This document shows positions 50,725 to 59,629 of a DNA stretch of 64,000 nucleotides, one piece after another. The stretch spans positions 1 to 64,000 of the forward strand of contig NZ_JACJVN010000039.1 of assembly GCF_014212015.1 (NCBI RefSeq), written 5' to 3'. Under the pieces are notes generated by a model. It did no database searches. It was not told the DNA's origin and worked only from the letters and a program-made list of their open reading frames with translations. Position 1 is the first letter of the stretch; each line of letters starts with the position of its first letter. The position numbers were made by a program, and so were the translations under genes. Source of the stretch: Cohnella lubricantis. GTDB lineage: Bacteria; Bacillota; Bacilli; Paenibacillales; Paenibacillaceae.

Positions 50725-51693
50725 TCATTGCACTCGCAGCACGATCTTGCCGATGTTGCGGTTCGCTTCCATATGGGCGTGGGCTTGCTCGACATCGGCC
50801 CAATCCCACACCGAATCGACGATCGGCTTCAGCCGGCCGCTCGCGAACCGCGGCAGCGCGAAGTCGGCGAATGCCGCCGTCAAGCTCACCTTCTTCTCCG
50901 GCGGTTGACTCCGCAGCGCCGTCCCAAGCACTTGCAAGCGGCGCGCCAATAGGCGCCCGAGATCAAGGCCGGGCACCTGGGTGCCGCCCATCGTGCCAAC
51001 GATGATGAGCTTGCCGTCCACTGCGAGCGAATCGAGATTCTGCTCCCAGTAGGAAGCGCCGACGAAGTCCAGAATGACGTTGACGCCGCGCCCGCCAGTC
51101 GCCCGCTGGACCTCCGGCGCGAACGGCCCTGCCCGGTAGTCGAACGCCGCATCCGCGCCGAGCGCAAGGCATGCCTCGCGCTTCGCCTGCGAGCCTGCCG
51201 TCACGAGCGTCCGCACGCCGGCCTCGCGCGCCAGCTGGATGGCAGCCGTACCTACGCCGCTCGCGCCGGCGTGGACAAGCGCCGTCTGGCCGTCGCGCAG
51301 TCCCCCAAGCTGGAACAGATTGAGGTAAGCGGTCAGGAACACTTCGGGAATCGCCGCCGCTTCCTCGAACGACAGGGTGTCCGGAATCCGCATCGCCATG
51401 CCGGACGGGATGCGCGCCCGCTCCGCGTAGCCGCCGCCCGGGAGCAGCGCCATGACGCGGTCCCCCGGCTTCCAGGGGCCGGCGCCCTCTTCGACGACGC
51501 CTGCCATCTCGAGGCCGAGAATCGGGGACGCGCCGGGCGGCGGCGGGTAGAGCCCGCGCTTCTGCAGCAGGTCCGCGCGGTTCAGCGCCGTCGCGCGGAC
51601 GCTCACCAGCAAGTCGCCGTAGGCGACATCCGGCTCCGCTGTCTCGCCGACGCCGAATCGGTTCGTGCTATCCAATGGTACGATTGCTCGCAT
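50725..51693 (-). CDS. NAD(P)H:quinone oxidoreductase (zinc-free MDR, PIG3-like)
   Basis: A 322-aa medium-chain reductase. Typical motifs are ATALNRADLLQKRGLYPPPPGASPILGLEMAG (about 33-64) and the NADPH-binding HAGASGVGTAAIQLA (about 137-151), followed by GSQAKREAC. The arrangement matches the TP53I3/PIG3 branch of quinone reductases, which reduce quinones with one or two electrons. It is the first gene of a probable pair with the phosphatase. Confidence 0.88.
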   Translation of the reverse strand: MRAIVPLDSTNRFGVGETAEPDVAYGDLLVSVRATALNRADLLQKRGLYPPPPGASPILGLEMAGVVEEGAGPWKPGDRVMALLPGGGYAERARIPSGMAMRIPDTLSFEEAAAIPEVFLTAYLNLFQLGGLRDGQTALVHAGASGVGTAAIQLAREAGVRTLVTAGSQAKREACLALGADAAFDYRAGPFAPEVQRATGGRGVNVILDFVGASYWEQNLDSLAVDGKLIIVGTMGGTQVPGLDLGRLLARRLQVLGTALRSQPPEKKVSLTAAFADFALPRFASGRLKPIVDSVWDWADVEQAHAHMEANRNIGKIVLRVQ

Positions 51694-51769
51694 GGGTATG
51701 ATCCTCCTTCAAGGCAACGACTTAAATCACGCACGACATCTATTGCGTCCATCATACCGCCGATCGAGG

Positions 51770-52312
51770 CTAGATGCCACTCGCTCGTCTCTGGCTGCCC
51801 AACTTTCGATGGAGCCATATGCCGGATCCAGCGAGCGTTAATCCGACACAGATAAGCAACGTCCAGTAATTAAAGTATAGCGTATTGAGATGCTGCGGCG
51901 TCACGTGTTTGATCTCGGCAAGCTTGCGCAGCAGCGACTTGGCGAATAATATTTGGCCCCATGCCGATCCGGCGCTAAGAGCGGCGCCGACGATCGACAC
52001 GACGGTCGATGCACGCCGGGTCGGCTTCGTCCACCGGATGATGGCGCGAGATATACAGGCACAAAGCACGAACGCCAATATGACCATTGGAAGCCATAGC
52101 AAGATAGCAGGATTCCCGTTGCCGCTCCGGTCATCCGGTTGCAGCGTAAGCATTCGGATAAGCTGCAAGAAGAGAACATTGCCCAGCGCCAGCAGCAACA
52201 GCCAGCTAAGAGCTAGATAGCTCGGTTGCGCCTTCGCCAGCCGCAAGATGATTAGCAGTACAGTAGAGGCGGCTAACAAGCCAAATGTAATCGCCAATTG
52301 GATATCGTTCAT
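51770..52312 (-). CDS. Hypothetical membrane protein, 180 aa
   Basis: Five membrane segments (about 5-22, 35-52, 67-90, 98-118, 145-165). No family recognised. Its ATG at 52312 overlaps the stop codon of the GH78 gene (ATGA), so translation is coupled to the glycosidase. Confidence 0.6.
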   Translation of the reverse strand: MNDIQLAITFGLLAASTVLLIILRLAKAQPSYLALSWLLLLALGNVLFLQLIRMLTLQPDDRSGNGNPAILLWLPMVILAFVLCACISRAIIRWTKPTRRASTVVSIVGAALSAGSAWGQILFAKSLLRKLAEIKHVTPQHLNTLYFNYWTLLICVGLTLAGSGIWLHRKLGSQRRASGI

Positions 52313-54723
52313 ATGGCGTCCATTCGGCACGACAGCAGCAGCTCCCGTAGGCCGTCCGTTCTCGTCTCCGAACCGTCCGGCAGGCGCACGACGGCCGGCA
52401 CGCCATCCGGTCCGTTCACGCTTAAGCGGAACTCGCCGTCATGTGCCGTCCATTCCACCCGTACCGGCCCGTGCGGCGTCATCGCCGCTCCAGCGGCTCG
52501 GCTCAGCCCGATCGTGCTCGGCTCGATCCGGATTGCCGCATAGCCCGGCTTCTCCGGCTTCACGCCAAGCAGCTCCGCCGGGAATTCATGCAGCGGCAGC
52601 GCGCCCCAAGCATGGCAGTCGCTCCGCTCCAAGACCGGGTCTTCGACCCATGCCGTCACATGCAGGTCGACTTGGCGGCGCCAGACGTCCCACAGCTTCA
52701 GCGTTCGGTCGTACAGCCCGGTCATGGCCAGCGCGCGGAACAGATAGTACGCCATCGCGATCGAGGTCTGCGCGAGCCCGCTCTCCGACAGCGTCCGCTC
52801 CATGAGCGCTCTGGCTTCCGCGTCAGCGACCGTTCCGGTCAACACCGCCCAGATTTGGGCGTGCTGGCTGTACGCCTCCGCTTCCGGGCCGTCCCGGAAC
52901 ATGCCGCGCGTCTCCGACCAGCAGCGGCTGCGCACCGCCCCGCGGACGCTCTCCGCCCGGCTGCGGTACTCCGCTGCCGTATCGCGCCTTCCCGCAAGCT
53001 CGCACAGCTCCGCGGACTTGACCAGCGCGTCGGCGTACATCAGGTTGTACACGGTGAGCGGCCCATCCTTCGCGGCAGACGGCGCGCCTGAACGGGAACG
53101 CCATTCCTCCGTCCAGTCGACGAACGACCAATACGCTTGCGGCATTCGCCCTGCCAGCCCCGACGCTTCCCGCTTGCGTTCGAACCAGCCGAGCACCGCA
53201 TCGATCGATGGCAGATAGTACCGGACCAGCGCCTGGTCAGCGAAGTGCATGTAGTGATCGTGCACCATCATAATCCAGAAGAGCGCGAAGCCCGGGATCA
53301 CCTGACGGGAGACGGCAGGATAACGGCTCTGCAGCATGCCCGTCGGCAGCAGCGAGCTGTGGAAGTCGTAAAGCGCCTTGCGCGCCAGCCGATCGTCCGC
53401 GCTGATCTGATACGTGAACAGCGCCTGCAGCCGCGTATCCATCTCGTATCCCATCTGCTCATAATAAGGCGTATCCTCATACGTCTCATGCATGCAATTG
53501 CGAAGCGTATTTACGCTGATCGGCCACAGCGGGTTCAGCGTCTCGTCCGAGCTTTCGAACGACGCCGCGACTCGCAGCGGATAGCCAGTCCGGCAGTAGC
53601 TGAAGCGTCGAAGCGTCAGCGGCTCGCCCTTCGCCTCTGCTTCAAGGCGGATGAAGCGGAATGCGCGCCTGTGAAAAGGCTGGTATCGCTCCGGCTCGTC
53701 GTTCAAGCTCCGCGAGACACCGCCAACCGTATAATCGTCGGTGAAGCCGTACAACTGCTTGCCAATCGAGTCGTCGCGCACGCCTTTGCGGCGCTTGCCG
53801 CCGGGCTCCGGCTCGTGCTCGTAGCACTCGGCGTAGAGAATCGACACCTCCGCGTCTCTGCCGCCGGACAGCTCCAATACGGGATAACCGGCCACAAGCT
53901 CCCCTGCGTCTACTTCCAGCCAGACGCGTTCCCCCGGCTGGACTACGATCGGCCCTAGTTCACCGATCGGAGCGTCTGCCGCTGCGATGGCGGAACCGAG
54001 GCTGGATCTCGAGACGCGGACGAACGCTTCGTTCGTCTCCTCCGCAAGCGGAATCGGCCTCGGCATCAGCTGCCATCGGGTCAGTTCGCCGTGCAGCGGG
54101 TCGTACGGGTCTGAGACGATGATGGCGGGCGCCCAGCCCGCCCCTTCGTCTTGCTTGCGCAGCCAGCCATGGGGAAGTCGGCGCGCGTCCACCTTTTCAC
54201 CGCCTCCGATGAAGAGAGTGAGCGTCTCCGGCTTCAAGGAGAACGCTTCCACAGGCAGCCGCAGCGCTTCCCAGCCGGCGTCGGTGTTCAGACACTCGAT
54301 AGGTTCGCCATCCCCTCGTTCAAGCGTTCCTTCCAGCAGATATCCGCCGCGATCTGTACGCCAGACGGAGGTCGGGCCGCGCGATACGCCTCTCCCCCAG
54401 TCGGCAGCCGGATAATGAACGACGAAGGCGGCCAGCATATTCGTTCCCGAATGAAGCCGATCGGTCACATCGACTGTCTCGTAGTAGTGCGTATTGAGGT
54501 CCCCTTTGCACGGGCCGGAAGAGACGGATTCCCCATTCAAGTAGAGGCGGTACCGGCTGTCGGCCGATACCGACACGGTCAGACGCGCGCCTGCCGCTTG
54601 CGGCAGCTCGAACGAGCGGCGCAGCAGCACCGCTTCCAGCGAAGCGCCATCTGCCCTCTTCTCGCCGGGCTCCGCCCAGATCCACTTCGCTTGCCAATTC
54701 CGATTCTCGTCCACGACTGGCAC
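52309..54723 (-). CDS. Glycoside hydrolase family 78 (alpha-L-rhamnosidase-like)
   Basis: An 804-aa protein without a signal peptide, so probably intracellular. An N-terminal beta-sandwich (WIWAEPGEKR..., SADSRYRLYLNGESVSSGPCKGD at about 50-72) is followed by a second sandwich and the (alpha/alpha)6 barrel starting near residue 390. The catalytic-site motif DTPYYEQMGYEMDTRLQAL (about 412-430) matches the GH78 pattern DxPxxExxGxxxD, and further barrel residues are in YWSFVDWTEEW. It would remove rhamnose from oligosaccharides or glycosides. GTG start with a weak ribosome site; the tail overlaps a small membrane-protein gene. Confidence 0.85.
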   Translation of the reverse strand: MPVVDENRNWQAKWIWAEPGEKRADGASLEAVLLRRSFELPQAAGARLTVSVSADSRYRLYLNGESVSSGPCKGDLNTHYYETVDVTDRLHSGTNMLAAFVVHYPAADWGRGVSRGPTSVWRTDRGGYLLEGTLERGDGEPIECLNTDAGWEALRLPVEAFSLKPETLTLFIGGGEKVDARRLPHGWLRKQDEGAGWAPAIIVSDPYDPLHGELTRWQLMPRPIPLAEETNEAFVRVSRSSLGSAIAAADAPIGELGPIVVQPGERVWLEVDAGELVAGYPVLELSGGRDAEVSILYAECYEHEPEPGGKRRKGVRDDSIGKQLYGFTDDYTVGGVSRSLNDEPERYQPFHRRAFRFIRLEAEAKGEPLTLRRFSYCRTGYPLRVAASFESSDETLNPLWPISVNTLRNCMHETYEDTPYYEQMGYEMDTRLQALFTYQISADDRLARKALYDFHSSLLPTGMLQSRYPAVSRQVIPGFALFWIMMVHDHYMHFADQALVRYYLPSIDAVLGWFERKREASGLAGRMPQAYWSFVDWTEEWRSRSGAPSAAKDGPLTVYNLMYADALVKSAELCELAGRRDTAAEYRSRAESVRGAVRSRCWSETRGMFRDGPEAEAYSQHAQIWAVLTGTVADAEARALMERTLSESGLAQTSIAMAYYLFRALAMTGLYDRTLKLWDVWRRQVDLHVTAWVEDPVLERSDCHAWGALPLHEFPAELLGVKPEKPGYAAIRIEPSTIGLSRAAGAAMTPHGPVRVEWTAHDGEFRLSVNGPDGVPAVVRLPDGSETRTDGLRELLLSCRMDAI

Positions 54724-54829
54724 CCCGTTTCACAATATCATCCCTAACCATTTCAGCTTAGAGAAGGGAATTCCTTCCCGCAACCCGCCTATTGCGCTCA
54801 GATAACCGTTGAAACGTTCGCTATAACTA

Positions 54830-54860
54830 AAGAAGCCTTCCCGTCGCGGAAAGGCTTCTT
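54830..54860 (-). terminator. Terminator of the EamA transporter gene
   Basis: AAGAAGCCTT (54830-54839) and AAGGCTTCTT (54851-54860) form a 10-bp stem. On the minus strand it follows the EamA stop by about 37 nt and ends in CTTCTTTAG. Confidence 0.7.
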
Positions 54861-54897
54861 GATTGGTTCTTGCCGTTCAAACCTGTGCAACTGTCAT

Positions 54898-55815
54898 TCA
54901 AGCCTCGCGAGTCGCCGTCTCCAACGCTTGTCGCTTGAGCGACGGCGCGCTCGGCCGGTTCACGAAGCAGATGCTGAGCACAATAAGCGCCAAGCCGACG
55001 AGCAGCGAATAAGTGAACGGTTCGTTCATAAAGACCGTTCCGGCCAGCACCGCAATAAGGGGCACGAGGAACGTGAACGTCGCTACCTTGCTGGCGTCGC
55101 CTTGATTGACCAGCGTATAGTAGATCACGAACGTGATCGGAACCCCGAACGTCGCTCCGAAGCCAAGGCCGGCCCAATAGGTCCCATTCCATGCGACTTC
55201 GGCCCAGCTCTCGGTGAACGAACCGACGGCCGTCAGCGCAATCCCTCCGAGGAAGGACGGCGCCGCCACCATCCACATGGCATCGACATGCTTGCTCTCC
55301 TTCTTGACGTAGATGACGCCGAGCGCCCAGCATAACGCAGACAGCAAACCTAGCGCGATGCCGATGGCGCTAAGCTCGCCTGTGAATCCGTCGGCGCTAA
55401 CCGCAACGATGCCGACGAAGCCGAGTATGAGCCCGAGCACTTTGAGGACCGTCATCTTCTCGCCGAGCCACAGCCAAGCGAACAAGCCGATCAGAATCGG
55501 TTGGAAATACACCAGCACCGAGAACAATCCGGCCGGCATGTAGGAGAGACCGAAATTCTGTAAGCCATAGAAGCCGGCCGTGTTGAGCAGCGCGGATATC
55601 GCATAACGGCGCCAATTGCGCCGCCATTGCAGGTTCCGCGCTTTCGGAAGCAAGAACAGCGCCAGAATAGCTCCTCCGAACAGCGAGCGCAGCCCCGCGA
55701 ACAGAAGCGGTGGACTGTACGCCAGAGCCATTTTGTAAATAGACCAACTGATCCCCCAGGTGAGAACCAGAACGATTAGCATCAACGTTGACTTCCTGCC
55801 TGACTGGATGTTCAT
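54898..55815 (-). CDS. EamA/DMT-family transporter
   Basis: A 305-aa transporter with ten helices in two EamA repeats. Signature pieces are LTWGISWSIYKMALAYSPPLLFAGLRSL (helix 1-2) and GLLSALCWALGVIYVKK (start of the second repeat). Such proteins export amino acids or metabolites. ATG 55815 lies 8 nt after GGGGG; ATG 55836 is seven codons upstream. Monocistronic. Confidence 0.85.
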   Translation of the reverse strand: MNIQSGRKSTLMLIVLVLTWGISWSIYKMALAYSPPLLFAGLRSLFGGAILALFLLPKARNLQWRRNWRRYAISALLNTAGFYGLQNFGLSYMPAGLFSVLVYFQPILIGLFAWLWLGEKMTVLKVLGLILGFVGIVAVSADGFTGELSAIGIALGLLSALCWALGVIYVKKESKHVDAMWMVAAPSFLGGIALTAVGSFTESWAEVAWNGTYWAGLGFGATFGVPITFVIYYTLVNQGDASKVATFTFLVPLIAVLAGTVFMNEPFTYSLLVGLALIVLSICFVNRPSAPSLKRQALETATREA

Positions 55816-55921
55816 TGCTTGCGCCCCCTGCTTCATCTCTGAGCCTAACTATACGCCTGTCGGCGGCTCCTTTGCTAACGTCTTGACCAATCTTCTCCGA
55901 ATCTTCATATTTGCGATCAGC

Positions 55922-55949
55922 AAGAAGAGCCGCCCTATCGGGGCAGCTC
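55922..55949 (-). terminator. Hairpin after the GIY-YIG gene
   Basis: Minus strand: GAGCTGCCC-CGATA-GGGCGGCTC (55949-55927) then TTCTTGC. The tail is short in T, so strength is uncertain. Confidence 0.5.
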
Positions 55950-55963
55950 CTCCTTCTTCCAAC

Positions 55964-56353
55964 TTACAATCGCTTCGGATGGTTATAGCCGGCATCGCCG
56001 AACGGCTGCAGCTTCTCGACCCACAGCTCGGTCAGCGCGTCTACCTCTTCTTTGTATTTCAAGCGTTCCGCTTGGTCGAACGTGCCTTCCTCCGGTGGCT
56101 TGATCCGATCCAGCACTTCGAATACGAAGGCGTCTGGGCCGTACTTGTTCCAATCCTCCCGCAGCGCGATAACCGTATTCGTGTTGGTCTGCTTCTGGAA
56201 CTCGAGCCGATTGTGCGCGCCGGGCAAATCCATGCTGCCTTCGACGAGAATTTTGCCGTTCTTCACATTGCGGATCTGGTACACGCCCATCGGTCTAGCC
56301 GAAGTCGCATAGGAAGTGGATAATTGCTTCTTCTTCTGCTTATCGATTGTCAT
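55964..56353 (-). CDS. GIY-YIG-type nuclease-like protein
   Basis: A 129-aa protein. The GIY-YIG fold is suggested by MGVYQIRNVKNGKILVEGS (a GVY ... VEGS variant of the GIY/YIG strands), followed by an N-x-R/L-E-F pattern and WNKYGPDAFVFEVLDRI, as in small Firmicute GIY-YIG proteins. The second tyrosine of the classic motif is replaced (V-E-G), so nuclease activity is uncertain. It follows a DUF2087 regulator by 15 nt and is likely co-transcribed. Confidence 0.75.
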   Translation of the reverse strand: MTIDKQKKKQLSTSYATSARPMGVYQIRNVKNGKILVEGSMDLPGAHNRLEFQKQTNTNTVIALREDWNKYGPDAFVFEVLDRIKPPEEGTFDQAERLKYKEEVDALTELWVEKLQPFGDAGYNHPKRL

Positions 56354-56368
56354 CTGATCTTGATCCTC

Positions 56369-57130
56369 CTATCGCTTAACCCAATAACGGCTGCCGTCCT
56401 GCTCGCGATCCAAGAAGCCGTACTCGATCAAATATCGCCGAAGCGTCACATAGTCAGAATATCGCGCTTTGAGTATGGCGTTCACTTCTTTCTCTGTATA
56501 CGAACGCCCTTCCTTGAACTGGCGCGCGAGGTGGCGAAGAATGGCGATCTTCCGCTTCTCCTTGCGGGGGAATTCGCTGAGCGGCCCGTCCAACCCTTGT
56601 TTGAAGTAGCTGCGCAGAATGTCGTCGTTCTCTTGCTCGGTGATCGCATAGCGCTCATCCACCATTGTCGCCGTCCGGTGAGGCGTGATGAGCCGCTGCT
56701 GCCGGCTGGCGCGGTCGTTCGACAGCTCCATGATCGCGAGGAACACCTTCGCCTGCTTCATCCGTTCGCGAAGCGCGAAGCGATGATTGCGGATCGTGGA
56801 GGTGCTGCCGCCCTCGTGTTCAGCTACAATCTCCTGGTCCGTCAAGCCTTCATGGAACATCTGCAGCAGCTTCTTCTGCAGATCTGTCAGCCCGGTCAGC
56901 TTCTTGTCCAGTCCGAGCAAGAACTCGAACATGGAACCGTGCGCTTCTGTCACGTGGAGCTGGGCGAATTTGCCCGCTTCGTACAGCTTGCCGTTCAACG
57001 GATATACAACGCCTTGTTCGAACCGTTCCCCGCAGGCCAAGCAGATATAGCATTCTTCTTCCCCGCGATACGCGAGGCCTCTCTTCAATTCGCTTAAGGG
57101 TACTTCCCAGAACAACTCCGCCACTTGCAT
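56369..57130 (-). CDS. DUF2087-domain transcriptional regulator
   Basis: A 253-aa protein. An N-terminal zinc-ribbon-like part has CYICLACG (Cys 27, 30, 33) and an HVTEAHG segment, a LuxR-like HTH follows (LTDLQKKLLQMFHEGLTDQEIVAEHEGGSTSTIRNHRFALRER, about 80-122), and the C-terminal 80 residues are DUF2087 (EFPRKEKRKIAILRHLARQF, YTEKEVNAILKARYSDYVTLRRYLIEYGFLDR). It heads a two-gene unit with the GIY-YIG protein. The regulated genes are unknown. Confidence 0.82.
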   Translation of the reverse strand: MQVAELFWEVPLSELKRGLAYRGEEECYICLACGERFEQGVVYPLNGKLYEAGKFAQLHVTEAHGSMFEFLLGLDKKLTGLTDLQKKLLQMFHEGLTDQEIVAEHEGGSTSTIRNHRFALRERMKQAKVFLAIMELSNDRASRQQRLITPHRTATMVDERYAITEQENDDILRSYFKQGLDGPLSEFPRKEKRKIAILRHLARQFKEGRSYTEKEVNAILKARYSDYVTLRRYLIEYGFLDREQDGSRYWVKR

Positions 57131-57201
57131 CGGCTAGACCTTCTTCCATATCGTTTGCTCATTCTATAGACAGTATATGGGTTTCGTTTGGAACTGTCAA
57201 T

Positions 57202-57235
57202 AAAAAAACTAGACGAATTGCTCGCTCGTCTAGTT
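57202..57235 (-). terminator. Terminator of the coiled-coil gene
   Basis: Minus strand: AACTAGACGA (57235-57226) pairs with TCGTCTAGTT (57216-57207), then T7 (57208-57202). Confidence 0.92.
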
Positions 57236-57264
57236 TATACAACCTTGGCGTTATGTTGGTCTAG

Positions 57265-58215
57265 TCAAGCGCCTTCTACCAGCGCTTTATGTTCGTTGCG
57301 TTTGCCCCCGATCTGCCCGTTGAGCGATGCGGATTCGCCGGATAATCGGCGCAGTTGGAGAGTCACTTCCTGCGAGCCTTGCTCTACCTTATCCAGCGCT
57401 TCATTGATCCGCCCCTGCACGATCCAATCCGTGAGGAAGCCATCGAAGAAGTAGTCGGCGAAGGAGAGGAACCCGCCGATCTCCACTTCGCCCGCGCCTG
57501 ACCGCCAATTGAGGTCCGCCAGCTCCTTCTCGAACATTCGAAGCGCATGCTGCGCCTCATGCATAATCTGCCGGGCTTCCTCTATTCGGTTATGCTTGAT
57601 ATGGGTAGAGATCATGCCTCCTCCCAGCATGTCATAGGTTCCCCAATTGCGCGCGGAGCGCAGCTTCTCCGACGCCGCCGTGAGCCGCTCGCTCGCCCTG
57701 TTGCCGGCTCTAATCGCTTCTTCTGTCTCCCGCAGTCTTGCCAGCAGAAGGCCGATCTCCTCTGTCAGCTCCTCCAAGCGGGCGGCGGTTCCCGGATCGT
57801 GAAGGCCGATCCATTCCGCCTTCTCCTTCAGCAAGCGCTCGTACTCGGCTTCCGCATTCATCACCTCGCCGTACAGACGCGACGTCTCAGCCTTCTCTTG
57901 CTCCAATGCTTGCAGCGCCGCTTGGGCGGAGTCGTACTTCAACTGCGCCTCAGCCGCTTCGCGCTCTTCCACCCCGATGCGTTCCTCCAGCTTGCCGGTG
58001 ATCCGGTGCCAAACACGGGACAGCGACAGCTTGTTCAGCTCCTCGACGTCGGCTTGCTCCATCTCTGATCGGCTTAGGCAGTTCCGAGCGATCTCCCGCT
58101 GCTTCTTCACTTCAGCCTCGACCTGCTCTAATTGACGCTTGCGTTTGTGCATCTCTTCGATTCGGCTTCTTGCTTGCTGAAGCCGCTCGCTCCATACTGA
58201 CAACGATTCCGGCAT
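57265..58215 (-). CDS. Coiled-coil protein, 316 aa
   Basis: A soluble, highly charged protein predicted to be coiled coil over most of its length (about 5-60, 85-190, 215-240), with no membrane segment. Short conserved-looking pieces interrupt the coil: NWGTYDMLGGGMISTHIKHNRIEEA (about 194-218) and GFLSFADYFFDGFLTDWIVQGRINEA (about 252-277). I know this pattern as a conserved hypothetical protein of Bacillales without assigned function. It stands immediately downstream of a broken MerR-type gene on the same strand. Confidence 0.7.
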   Translation of the reverse strand: MPESLSVWSERLQQARSRIEEMHKRKRQLEQVEAEVKKQREIARNCLSRSEMEQADVEELNKLSLSRVWHRITGKLEERIGVEEREAAEAQLKYDSAQAALQALEQEKAETSRLYGEVMNAEAEYERLLKEKAEWIGLHDPGTAARLEELTEEIGLLLARLRETEEAIRAGNRASERLTAASEKLRSARNWGTYDMLGGGMISTHIKHNRIEEARQIMHEAQHALRMFEKELADLNWRSGAGEVEIGGFLSFADYFFDGFLTDWIVQGRINEALDKVEQGSQEVTLQLRRLSGESASLNGQIGGKRNEHKALVEGA

Positions 58216-58327
58216 TGAGTGCTCTCCCTCGCTTCCTTAAGAATCAATACGACCCCCTATATATACCTCCATTTGCCAGTTGAAGTTGCACTCGCTATTC
58301 GCACTCATTCGCGTTCGCCCGTATAGA

Positions 58328-58518
58328 TTAGAATCGAATCGCAGCGCACAGATACGCGGCTGTCCCCGGACCCGCAGCGTCGTAATGCGCTTGGAAGCGC
58401 TCATCCTCGACAAACATGCGCGCCAAGCCGGCTTCAGCAGGCCGATCTCATTGTAATAACGAAGCGTTCGGGTGCTGACGCCTGCCATTAGGGCAAGCTC
58501 TCGAATTGTATATTTCAA
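58328..58518 (-). pseudogene. MerR/TipAS-type regulator with internal deletion and frameshift
   Basis: From a TTG at 58518 (8 nt after GGGAGG) the minus strand encodes the start of a MerR helix-turn-helix (YTIRELALMAGVSTRT, then LRYYNEIGLLKP). Right after KPA the homology jumps, in another frame, to the last 30 residues of a TipAS drug-binding domain (58429-58328: GLARMFVEDERFQAHYD, then GPGTAAYLCAAIRF and stop). About 190-200 codons of a normal 250-aa regulator of the Mta/TipAL type are missing. The HTH frame itself continues open to 58237 with unrelated residues. No functional protein is expected. Confidence 0.8.
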
Positions 58519-58722
58519 TGGTATGACCTCCCGTAAATCCAACATTACACGTTAACGCAGCGCCAACGTCAACACATTAACAGACGCCTCTTCCCGCGTT
58601 GCCGCCGAATTGACAAAGGGCCATCGCTAAGCCTATCATGATAATCTGAACAGCATGCCACTGCTCGGATATTGGGGTTCATATCGCATGACGCGAGAAC
58701 GAATGTATAAGGAGATGTCGAC

Positions 58723-59199
58723 ATGGCAAATGACGAAGTGATACTGACGCCTGAGGGTAAGCTGCAGCTGGAGAAAGAGCTGGAAGAGCTCAAGACGGTC
58801 GGCCGCAAAGAGATGTCCGAACGGATTAAGCTCGCGCTTAGCTACGGGGATTTGAAGGAGAACTTCGAATATCATGCGGCGAAGAACGATCAAGGATTCA
58901 TGGAGACGCGTATCCAGACGATCGAGAAGACGCTCAAGCGAGCCAGGATCGTCGAGAGCAATGATTCCTCCAAAGTCCAGATCGGCTCGACCGTCGTGCT
59001 GAACGACATCGAGATGAACGAGAAGCTCGAGTACCGCATCGTCGGCGGCGCGGAAGCGAACGTGCTCGAGAACAAGATCTCCTACGAGAGCCCGCTTGGC
59101 GCCGCGCTGATGGGCAAGTCCGTCGGCGACAAGATCAACGTCGAAGCTCCGATGGGCGTTATCCAATACGAGCTGCTCGAGATTCGGATCGGCGAATAA
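58723..59199 (+). CDS. greA: Transcription elongation factor GreA
   Basis: A 158-aa RNA polymerase cleavage factor. The N-terminal coiled coil carries the tip acids in YGDLKENFEYHAAK (Asp 46, Glu 49), where most GreA read GDLSENAEY, and the C-terminal FKBP-like domain reads YESPLGAALMGKSVGDKINVEAP. AAGGAGATG precedes the ATG. It stimulates transcript cleavage in backtracked polymerase. The slightly divergent tip and its lone location among decayed genes suggest a second GreA copy; the main copy could be elsewhere. Confidence 0.92.
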   Translation: MANDEVILTPEGKLQLEKELEELKTVGRKEMSERIKLALSYGDLKENFEYHAAKNDQGFMETRIQTIEKTLKRARIVESNDSSKVQIGSTVVLNDIEMNEKLEYRIVGGAEANVLENKISYESPLGAALMGKSVGDKINVEAPMGVIQYELLEIRIGE

Positions 59200-59200
59200 G

Positions 59201-59221
59201 CTGGAGCGCCTTACTCCAGCT
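59201..59221. terminator. Small hairpin shared by greA and the propeller relic
   Basis: CTGGAG (59201-59206) with CTCCAG (59214-59219), directly after the greA stop and overlapping the relic's stop. No T run; weak. Confidence 0.35.
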
Positions 59222-59399
59222 TCATTCCGACTATCTTCCCGCCGTGCATGGCGACAACAGCGGAATTGCCGAACACCGCCGGCGACGCCTCGATATTCGT
59301 CTGCGTATCGCCCTTACTCCCCTGCTTATCGACTTCCGTTCCTGTGTACAAGTATGGCGTCCCGTCCTCCGCTTCCAGAACCACCCGAACACTTGCTCT
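59211..59399 (-). pseudogene. 3' remnant of a PQQ-like beta-propeller gene
   Basis: The minus strand between an in-frame TAA at 59402-59400 and the TAA at 59213-59211 encodes 62 residues typical of the last blades of a PQQ-binding-like repeat protein (VVLEAEDGTPYLYTGTEVD, then EASPAVFGNSAVVAMHGG, KIVGMKLE). There is no start or ribosome site and the rest of the gene is absent, so this is a decayed 3' end, converging on greA. Confidence 0.72.
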
Positions 59400-59554
59400 T
59401 TATATGAGGATTTTCCATTATATGGTATGTTGCGCGATCTATATGTTCGTCCAACACCCTTTAAGTCTTATCCCGATACCTCAGATGCTGCTTCCGATAT
59501 CCTCTCGTCCCCGATATCAGGACCCATTCTTCCGTTCCTAGAGCTTAATTGCGC

Positions 59555-59583
59555 TTGTGTTGCGAACACACGTTTGGTATAAT
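59555..59583 (+). promoter_or_regulatory. Sigma-A promoter of the transposase-like gene
   Basis: TTGTGT (59555-59560), 17-nt spacer, TATAAT (59578-59583). The spacer contains LexA box 1. Confidence 0.78.
59563..59576. promoter_or_regulatory. LexA (SOS) box 1
   Basis: CGAACACACGTTTG matches the Bacillus LexA consensus CGAACRNRYGTTCG at 13 of 14 positions (T for C near the end), between the -35 and -10 elements. Confidence 0.72.
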
Positions 59584-59592
59584 GAGGTAAAT

Positions 59593-59606
59593 GGAACGTA
59601 TGTTCC
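59593..59606. promoter_or_regulatory. LexA (SOS) box 2
   Basis: GGAACGTATGTTCC is a perfect palindrome whose core GAAC-GTAT-GTTC fits GAACRNRYGTTC exactly. It covers the expected transcription start, 30 bp (centre to centre) from box 1. Confidence 0.85.
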
Positions 59607-59629
59607 CATTACGATTGCGAGGGTCCGGG

